This document shows, one piece after another, positions 34,705 through 41,665 of a stretch of 64,000 nt of DNA; within the stretch, counting starts at the first letter, position 1; every line of letters begins with the position of its first letter. The stretch is from NCBI RefSeq assembly GCF_000145235.1, contig NC_014391.1, positions 6,682,501 through 6,746,500 of the forward strand, given 5' to 3'. A program made the translations under genes and the position numbers. Under the pieces are notes generated by a model. That model was not told the origin of the DNA. It saw only the letters and a list, made by a program, of their open reading frames with translations, and ran no database searches. Source of the DNA: Micromonospora aurantiaca ATCC 27029. GTDB taxonomy: Bacteria; Actinomycetota; Actinomycetes; Mycobacteriales; Micromonosporaceae.

Positions 34705-35598
34705 TCAGCGTGTATCCGACGGCACGCGGTACCAGGCGGCGGGGTCGGGCCGGGGCGCCTTCGGGTGCGGTGGGGTGCCGGAAGTGGGAAGCAACGGCCG
34801 CAGCGTGGCCAGGATGTCGGACACCGACTTGGGACGGTCTGCCGGATCGAAGGCGACCATGGCCGTGCCCAGCGTCCGCAGCACGGCCGGCATCCCGGTC
34901 AACGAGCCCGGCGGGAACTGTTCGGTCTGCTCCTCCGGCCGCCCGCTGTGTTCCTGGTAGGGCAACCGCAACGCGCTCATTTCGAACAGCATTGCGCCGA
35001 GACTGTAGACATCGACCTGGGGCTGGTGGTGCTGCCGGTGATACTGCTCCGGCGCGGCGTAGCCCGGCGTGCCACAACCGGTGTACTCCTCGTCCTCACA
35101 GGTCGAGACGATGCCGAAGTCGAACAGCCAGATCCGTCCGTCGTGGCCGACCATGATGTTGTCGGGCTTTATGTCGTGGTGCACGATCCCCCGGCCGTGA
35201 ACCTCGGAAAGGATCTCGCAGAGCTGCGCGAGCACCGAGACAACGGTCTCCGTGTAGAGCGGTCGACTCCGCTCGATCAGCTCGCGCAGCAGGATTCCGT
35301 CGACGAAATCCATCGCCAGGTAGGCCCTTTCCCCATGCGACCCGCGTCGGATGTGGGCCGGCACCCCTGGAATGCCACGCAACGTATCGCCGAGGCCGCC
35401 CTCGTCGACGATCAGTTCGCCACCCCGCGCGAAGGTGGCGGTTGACTCGAACCCGCGGGGCGGCTGGAGCTTAATTGCCACCTCTCGCTCGCTTTCCATG
35501 TCCCAAGCCCGATAGACCTCGGCCGAAGCACCCTCGCCCGCCAGACGGACGACGCGGAACCGGTCGTCGATGACAACGCCACCCCGAAGCACTGACAC
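34705..35598 (-). CDS. Ser/Thr protein kinase, soluble
   Basis: A 297-residue Hanks-type kinase: Gly-loop LAGEGASAEVYRAW, VAIKLQP (catalytic Lys), HGRGIVHHDIKPDN (catalytic Asp), LFDFGIVS (DFG) and GTPGYAAPEQYH activation end. No membrane helix or PASTA domain, so it is cytosolic. The start is uncertain: GTG 35598 is used; ATG 35622 would add 8 residues but would overlap, base for base, the ATG of the divergent nuclease gene. It sits between the SARP regulator and the pPIWI-RE operon and may modify either (inference). Confidence 0.88.
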   Translation of the reverse strand: MSVLRGGVVIDDRFRVVRLAGEGASAEVYRAWDMESEREVAIKLQPPRGFESTATFARGGELIVDEGGLGDTLRGIPGVPAHIRRGSHGERAYLAMDFVDGILLRELIERSRPLYTETVVSVLAQLCEILSEVHGRGIVHHDIKPDNIMVGHDGRIWLFDFGIVSTCEDEEYTGCGTPGYAAPEQYHRQHHQPQVDVYSLGAMLFEMSALRLPYQEHSGRPEEQTEQFPPGSLTGMPAVLRTLGTAMVAFDPADRPKSVSDILATLRPLLPTSGTPPHPKAPRPDPAAWYRVPSDTR

Positions 35599-35620
35599 CC
35601 CTGTGAGGAATGAGAACGAC

Positions 35621-37237
35621 ATGAGTCACGTGCAGATGTCGGGAATCCCGACCGCCGCGACCGCTGGCATCAAAGTATCGCTGAGCATGTTGGCCTCGAG
35701 TGCCCACCGATGTCCCGCCCATGATGCCATGGCGGCACGCCGGATCCGGTCAGCCGCCGGTTCGGCGAGGCGCAAGGTCGAGGCACTGGAGAGCTTCGCC
35801 CAGGGACCGTTCATGGCGATCCTCGACATGGTCGAGGGCGAGGGAGTCGACGTCGACGAGGCGTTCCGGGAGCTGGACCGGCGAATTGCCGCAGGGCGGA
35901 ACCGGCCCGTTCACGAGGGCGTCCGCGCGTGGACGGCCCACGCGGTCCGCACCTACCTGCGAGCCTTCGGCCAAACGGACGACGCCATGGTCCCGGTGCT
36001 GCAGAAGTGGGAGTACCGACGGCACCTGTCACGGCGCGACGATCGCGGTGCCACCGACTACGCGATCACGGCATGGGGGCGCTGCTACACCTCAGCCGAT
36101 GGGCGGATGCGGGAGCTGCGCCTCATCAAGAATCGCCTGGGGGCCGGAAAGCGGACGGTTGCCGAGATATCCGTGGCGGCCCTGGTCGTCGCCGCCGGTG
36201 AACCCGGCCCGCCTCCGGAACGCGTCCGCATCCTGCAGGTCGCACTTGTCGACGGCGCAGTGGAGACGCTTTTCGACGACAACGTCGAGTCGGCTCTCAG
36301 GCTTTACCAAGCCCAGGGAAAGGCCACGTTGGGTGAGCTGGTCGACAACGTCGAGTACCGACCCGGAGGCACCTGTGCCGGCTGCGCGCTCGCGTCCCGC
36401 TGCCCGGCGCTACTTCGGGCACCGGGCCTGCTGGGGATCGCGGATCGAAGCCGGCCGCGCCGCACCTGGTCGGCTACCAACGCCCGCCAGTACCGCGACT
36501 GCCCGGCCCGGGAGTACCTGCGACGCCAGTGGCTGCCGATCGACACCGACATCGAGTACGGTCCGGCGGCCGAGCGTGGCCGCGCGGTGCACGCGTACCT
36601 CGAACGCCGGCACGCCGCCCTGCCCACCGCGCCTTGCACCACCGACGTGCCGCGCACGTGGGAGAACGACGGCCGTCGGCTGTCGGAAGAGGATCTGGCA
36701 CTGGGCCGCAAGCTTATCCGGCACCACGCGGAGGTCTGCCCACTTCAGCACGTGCACGACGCCTCAGACGTACGCGTCGAACCCGACCTGGTGTTCGACG
36801 ACGCCGACGCCGACCTCGTCGTCCTCGTGAAGCCCGACCTGCTCTACAAGGAGCACGGCGCCTGGGTGTGGCGTGAGACGAAGACCGTCGGTAGCGACCG
36901 CCGACGGAACCGCGACCCGCTGGTGGAATACCCGCAGCTGGCCCTAGCCGTAGCGCTGATCGGTGCCGGACGGTTGGGTGGCGGGCATGGTCGGGTCGAG
37001 TTGGAGACGCTGCGTCCCGGCGGACCGGACTTGGTCATCATCGACCCGTTCACTGCCGAGGTCCGCGCAGCCGCGAGCCGTGCCCTCACGAATCACGTCC
37101 GCGCCTGGCACGCCGACGACCGGTTCCTGCCATCCCCTGGCCCGCAGTGCGCACGGTGCGAGGTCGCCCGCTGGTGCCCGTCAGGCCCAGGCACCCCGGC
37201 CGGGGCGGGGCCGATCATGCCGGGACGGGCGCGGTGA
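35621..37237 (+). CDS. Cas4/AddB-like PD-(D/E)xK nuclease with two tandem iron-sulfur modules
   Basis: A 538-residue protein of the RecB/Cas4 nuclease superfamily, first gene of the pPIWI-RE operon. The C-terminal module has C294 (YRDCPAREYL), D406 with E419-T-K421 (VWRETKT), then C510-x2-C513-x5-C519, the Cas4/AddB Fe-S layout. The N-terminal half repeats it: C31, E165-L-R167 (MRELR), C252-x2-C255-x5-C261. Spacings agree (Cys to Glu 134 and 125; Glu to first C-terminal Cys 87 and 91). In the first copy Arg replaces the catalytic Lys, so it is probably inactive. Start ATG 35621; the stop overlaps the next gene by GTGA. Confidence 0.8.
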   Translation: MSHVQMSGIPTAATAGIKVSLSMLASSAHRCPAHDAMAARRIRSAAGSARRKVEALESFAQGPFMAILDMVEGEGVDVDEAFRELDRRIAAGRNRPVHEGVRAWTAHAVRTYLRAFGQTDDAMVPVLQKWEYRRHLSRRDDRGATDYAITAWGRCYTSADGRMRELRLIKNRLGAGKRTVAEISVAALVVAAGEPGPPPERVRILQVALVDGAVETLFDDNVESALRLYQAQGKATLGELVDNVEYRPGGTCAGCALASRCPALLRAPGLLGIADRSRPRRTWSATNARQYRDCPAREYLRRQWLPIDTDIEYGPAAERGRAVHAYLERRHAALPTAPCTTDVPRTWENDGRRLSEEDLALGRKLIRHHAEVCPLQHVHDASDVRVEPDLVFDDADADLVVLVKPDLLYKEHGAWVWRETKTVGSDRRRNRDPLVEYPQLALAVALIGAGRLGGGHGRVELETLRPGGPDLVIIDPFTAEVRAAASRALTNHVRAWHADDRFLPSPGPQCARCEVARWCPSGPGTPAGAGPIMPGRAR

Positions 37238-38274
37238 TCCATGCGGACCTGCACGGGCGCGCTAATCTTACAATTCTGCCGCAGCTCGCCCGCGGCCTCA
37301 TCGATCTGGGCGATGCCGCCCGGCGGGGCTCACTGGACCTTCCCTATCCACCGTCGATACAGCGCGTGCTGGACCGGATCGTGCTCGCCTGCCTGCGTGA
37401 GGGGCGCACACCACCGTCCAGCGTCCCCGAACTCATCGCCTGGTGCACTGCTCCCCTGGGTGCCCGCTGGCCGTCCTCCGCCCTGCCGGGGTTCCTCAGT
37501 GCCGAGGTGACCCTGCTCGATCTACGGCGACGCCTTCCGACCCGCTCGTGCGCGGAACTCGCCGCATACGGGTCGGGCAACTCCGCCGAACAGAGTGTCG
37601 TGCGCAAGCTGGACGAGTTCGCGCAGGCCGCCTCCACGCCGGCGCTCTTCACACAATGCCGGGACTTCCTGATCGACCGGGTCGCCGTCACCAATGACGA
37701 CACACGGGGCACGTCCTGGAAGCCCCAGATCTGGAAGCTCGTACAGGATCTTTACCGACCTCCGGTATCGGCTTACGCCCACGGCGGACTGACCACCTGC
37801 CCGACGTGCGGTCTTCTCGCCACGGTGGAGCACGGGCGCATCGCCTGGTGCGAAGGCGAGATCTGCGAACGGGGGCCGACTCCGGGCCCGGATTACAAGA
37901 AGGGCAAGGTGCGGGTGCTCGATTTCCCGCTGCGCCTGTTTCTGTCACTGCCAGGGCGGACGGAGCGAGCGGTCATGCGACGGCTCGCGGAGCGCGGCGT
38001 GACTGGAACGCTTCTTCCCGGCGAGCTCGGCGCGTACCAGCTCAGCGAGCCAGTCCTTGGCCGGAGCAACGTGCAGGTGTTCGACAGGGTGGAGCCACTG
38101 CTGCTGGCCGCCCAGCTGAGCGGACGCTCCGATCTGCTGGCCGTTATCCCCGATCATCTGGCGCGGGCGCGCCCCGCACTCCTGAAGTCGGTGCGTGACG
38201 CGCTGCCCCCGGAACTCGACGTCGTGGTGACCACACAGACTGCCGCATCGGAAGGAGCACCGCAGCATGCGTAG
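37234..38274 (+). CDS. zinc-ribbon partner protein of the pPIWI-RE system
   Basis: A 346-residue protein, second gene of the operon (GTG within GTGA overlap; its TAG overlaps the helicase start). N-terminal helical region with LPQLARGLIDLGDAARRGSL, then a four-Cys knuckle C189-P-T-C192 and C206-EGEI-C211, then a RVLDFPLRLFLSLPGRTERAV region. Its place and layout suit the REase-associated member of pPIWI-RE three-gene islands (pPIWI_RE_Y/REase-type proteins). The C-terminal part resembles the REase domain in outline, but where I expect an acidic-x-Lys motif I read VQVFDRVEPLLLAA. It may have lost nuclease activity (inference from memory of the family). Confidence 0.6.
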   Translation: MIHADLHGRANLTILPQLARGLIDLGDAARRGSLDLPYPPSIQRVLDRIVLACLREGRTPPSSVPELIAWCTAPLGARWPSSALPGFLSAEVTLLDLRRRLPTRSCAELAAYGSGNSAEQSVVRKLDEFAQAASTPALFTQCRDFLIDRVAVTNDDTRGTSWKPQIWKLVQDLYRPPVSAYAHGGLTTCPTCGLLATVEHGRIAWCEGEICERGPTPGPDYKKGKVRVLDFPLRLFLSLPGRTERAVMRRLAERGVTGTLLPGELGAYQLSEPVLGRSNVQVFDRVEPLLLAAQLSGRSDLLAVIPDHLARARPALLKSVRDALPPELDVVVTTQTAASEGAPQHA

Positions 38275-41200
38275 CACGGCGCAAGGGTTCGCCCCGGTCA
38301 TCCAGGCACTGCGCCAGACGGGCGAGCTGCGGTCGAGAGAGTTGGTCAGGCTCTGCGAGGTGGAGCTGGGGCTTCGTCTCCAGCAACACCTGGCCCCGGA
38401 ATCCCCCGCCACGGACGCCTGGGTGCTGTTCAGCGGATACCCCTTCGCCCACGCCCGAGGGCTGGTCGCGGATCAACAGGGTGAGCAGATGCTCCGCGTT
38501 GCCCGCTATAGCCTCTGGACACTTCGCCGCAAGACCGCCTGGGAGGAGGCACTGCGCTCGTACGACCAGACTGATCCCTCCCTACGCGGCTACGACGTGC
38601 CGGACATCTCGCGCCCGGCGACCGAGCGACTGTCTGCCTTCGCGCCGGACCGCTGGGACACCTACGACCTCCTACTGAGGTGTGCGCCACCGTTCAGGCG
38701 CACGGAAATGCCGGTGGCGGGGGACGGCCCGGCCGAGTTCCCCGTCGGCCGCCACTCGGTGACCATCCGGCTGTCCGGAACGGGGAACATGCCGGCTCCG
38801 ACAGCACACGACCTCGGCCTTCTTCCGGCAGGTGGTGGCGCGCCGATCTGCCTGCGCTGGCGGGACCTGCTGGAGACCGCAGCGGAGATGGACGAAGTTC
38901 TGTCCCAGAACTGGGTGGACAGGCTGTCGCGTACGCACCTGTTCACCAGTTCCGGTGGAGCATTCGCGCCGGACGAGGAGTTCTCCGTCGCCGGGGTGCA
39001 GCACCTGCTCGGCATTGTCGGTGCCGGAAAGAGCACGCTGCGCGACGTGATCACCGTGTACCTCGTGAACCGGCACGGTTTCTGCATCACGGTGGTTGTG
39101 GGTGACGTGGCCGAGTCGCTCAAGCTGGTGAGCCTCTACAACACCTACCTGACGGCGGGTCGCACTGCCGCCCCGATCATCGGCGCGTCTGGTCGGGAAC
39201 GGCACGCGCAGCGGCTGCACCGCCGGCTGGCCAGCCGAGGAGAGCAGAACATCCTGAGTCACACCGACCCGAGCTTCACTTATCTGAGCACGTCCTGTGC
39301 GATCAATGCGCTGCTCCCCGAGGATGACGACATACTTCCCTACGGTGCCGCGCCGTGCGCCCGGCTTCAGGGGCGGTCCCGACGAGAGCGACGCGAAGAG
39401 GAGAGCGGCCGGTCCGGGAAGAGGCATGCCTGCCCATACTGGTCGGGGTGCCCCCGCCACCATGGCGCCCGGGAACTCGTGGACGCCCACGTTTGGGTCG
39501 CCACGCCGCCGAGCCTGATCGACGCTGCGGTACCCCGCGTGCAGAACGCCGAGCACCTGCACTACCTCGAGTTAGCCTGCCGACGCAGTGACCTCGTCAT
39601 CGTGGACGAGGCGGACCGGGTCCAGATGCAGCTGGACCGGATGTTCGCGCCGGCTACGAAACTGGTCGCCGGAGTAGGTGACCGTTCCCTGCTCGACGAG
39701 CTCAACGCTCACAAGATCCGTGAGCTGGCCGACGGAGAGCGTCTGCAACTTTCGAACCGCGACGTCGAGGTCTGGAACGCCGCCGTCAACACGATCACGG
39801 CAGCGACGGATCGCCTGTACGCGATGCTGGTTGGTGACCACGCACTACGCACCTGGGTGCGGATCGGATACTTCAACGCCTGGACACTCCAGCTCCAACT
39901 CCTCGACGAACGCTACCCGGAGGCTGGCGAGCCGGACCGCGTGGAGCTTGAGCAACGGCTCGACGAGTTCCGGGACAACCCGCTCGGGGACCGGCGTCCG
40001 GAGTTGCGCAGAGGCTTGGTCGACCTGGTCACCGAGCTGCTGCACACGAGCTACCAGGAACACACCCGCCTGCGGCTCGTCGCGTTCGTGGTCGATCTGT
40101 TCAACCTGCCGCCATTCCTCGCCGACAAGCAGTGCGTTTTCGAGAAGGCGTCTGAAGCGCCGCGCCGGAAGAGGGCGAAGCCGCCGCAGAGCCCGGACGA
40201 CTGGTTGTCCGAATGGACACGCCGCTTCGAATTCACGCTGCTGCTCGCCGCACTGGAATCGAAGCTGTCACTGATGAACGCCATGTGGCCTCGCGTTGAG
40301 GCGACACTGAAGCTCGGCTTCAACGAGATGTATCGCAGCCCCTTGTCCTACGGGCCGGTCATTCCGGAAGCGCCCATGGGCAATGTTCTCGGCTTCCAGT
40401 TCCTGGTGAACGGCCCGGACTCGGGCGGTGTCCGCAGCGGCGAGCTCCGGTACTTCCGGTGCAACGGCATTGGCCGGGAACTGCTGCACGCGATGCCCGA
40501 CATCCCACTGGCCGACGGCAGGCCGCCGACGAACGTACTCCTCATGTCCGGCAGTAGCTGGGCCGGGAAATCCAGTCGTTACCACCTCCGATTTCCGGTC
40601 GGCGTGCTCCTCAAGCCGGACCCCGAAGAGTTCGAGGCCCTGGTGGCCGGCACGGAGATCCGGCTTGAGCTGCTCGGGGAGGACGCTCCGCAGCTCCGCG
40701 TGTCCGGCGCGAGACCGGAGGCGCGAACACAGATTCTCACTCAGATGGCGCTCCGGCTCGGTGAGACGCAAGACGGGGAAGCCAGCATGCTGGAGAAGGA
40801 GTTGCTGAGGCTACCGGAGGCTCGCCGTCACCTGCTGCTCCTGGTTGGCAGTTACGACGAGGCCGGGGCCGTCGCCGACACCCTGCACACGCTCGGAAAC
40901 CGGTGGCGGGGCCGGGTGCTGCGCCTGGTGGCCGACGACTTCGATGAAGAGTTCGCCACGGACCCCTTCGACGACGACGACCAACACGCCGGGATTCTGC
41001 GTCGTGGCGACGTGGACACCCTGAGAAACACATCCGCGGAGGTCCTCGTCGCACCGTTGCTCGCCGTCGAACGGGGACACAACATCCTGAACAGCGACGG
41101 CCAGGCCGCGATCGGCACCGTCTACTTCCTCGCGCGGCCGAATCCGCGTCCGGACGACATCGGCCTCGCGGTCCACGCCGTCAACGACTGGATGATCAGG

Positions 41201-41665
41201 TCGATCGACTCCGGCGAGTTCGACGACTGGGTACGCAGCGCCGCCACGCTTAGCGCCGGAGCTCGGGAGGTACGCCGGCAGGCAAGGCAGACGTGGTACC
41301 GGGTGCTACGTCGTTCCCTGGCGTGGAGCCGACTCAAGGACGACCGGCCGGCGGTCACCTGGGACATGCTCGTACTGATCTGGCAGGTCATCGGCCGTCT
41401 CGTCCGCGGCGGCGTGCACGCCCGAGTGGTCTTCGTCGACGCCGCGTTCATGCCGAACCTGGGGGATGGGACAAAGCTTCCGGACACTGCCGAAACCAGC
41501 CTCTTGTACAGCATCGCCGAGGTGCTGGCGCCGTACTTCCTTACGGACAGCGAGGTCTCACCGCTCGACCGGGACATTGTCCAGTCGCTGTACCGGCCTC
41601 TCTGGGACGCCCTTGACCGGTTCCTCCCGCCAACTGAGGAGAAGAACGAAACGTGTACACGCTGA
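38267..41665 (+). CDS. DinG/XPD-type iron-sulfur helicase of the pPIWI-RE system
   Basis: A 1132-residue superfamily 2 helicase. Walker A GIVGAGKST (249-257), Walker B as VDEAD (D447-E448-A449-D450), motif V-like LAVERGHNILN and motif VI WQVIGRLVRGG. Between motifs I and II four cysteines (about C344, C364, C389, C395; CPYWSGC) suit the 4Fe-4S domain of XPD/DinG helicases. A long N-terminal domain (1 to about 235) is not recognised. It overlaps the gene before by 8 bases and the gene after by 13. One TTA codon (436). Expected to unwind DNA or DNA-RNA hybrids for the PIWI partner. Confidence 0.82.
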   Translation: MRSTAQGFAPVIQALRQTGELRSRELVRLCEVELGLRLQQHLAPESPATDAWVLFSGYPFAHARGLVADQQGEQMLRVARYSLWTLRRKTAWEEALRSYDQTDPSLRGYDVPDISRPATERLSAFAPDRWDTYDLLLRCAPPFRRTEMPVAGDGPAEFPVGRHSVTIRLSGTGNMPAPTAHDLGLLPAGGGAPICLRWRDLLETAAEMDEVLSQNWVDRLSRTHLFTSSGGAFAPDEEFSVAGVQHLLGIVGAGKSTLRDVITVYLVNRHGFCITVVVGDVAESLKLVSLYNTYLTAGRTAAPIIGASGRERHAQRLHRRLASRGEQNILSHTDPSFTYLSTSCAINALLPEDDDILPYGAAPCARLQGRSRRERREEESGRSGKRHACPYWSGCPRHHGARELVDAHVWVATPPSLIDAAVPRVQNAEHLHYLELACRRSDLVIVDEADRVQMQLDRMFAPATKLVAGVGDRSLLDELNAHKIRELADGERLQLSNRDVEVWNAAVNTITAATDRLYAMLVGDHALRTWVRIGYFNAWTLQLQLLDERYPEAGEPDRVELEQRLDEFRDNPLGDRRPELRRGLVDLVTELLHTSYQEHTRLRLVAFVVDLFNLPPFLADKQCVFEKASEAPRRKRAKPPQSPDDWLSEWTRRFEFTLLLAALESKLSLMNAMWPRVEATLKLGFNEMYRSPLSYGPVIPEAPMGNVLGFQFLVNGPDSGGVRSGELRYFRCNGIGRELLHAMPDIPLADGRPPTNVLLMSGSSWAGKSSRYHLRFPVGVLLKPDPEEFEALVAGTEIRLELLGEDAPQLRVSGARPEARTQILTQMALRLGETQDGEASMLEKELLRLPEARRHLLLLVGSYDEAGAVADTLHTLGNRWRGRVLRLVADDFDEEFATDPFDDDDQHAGILRRGDVDTLRNTSAEVLVAPLLAVERGHNILNSDGQAAIGTVYFLARPNPRPDDIGLAVHAVNDWMIRSIDSGEFDDWVRSAATLSAGAREVRRQARQTWYRVLRRSLAWSRLKDDRPAVTWDMLVLIWQVIGRLVRGGVHARVVFVDAAFMPNLGDGTKLPDTAETSLLYSIAEVLAPYFLTDSEVSPLDRDIVQSLYRPLWDALDRFLPPTEEKNETCTR

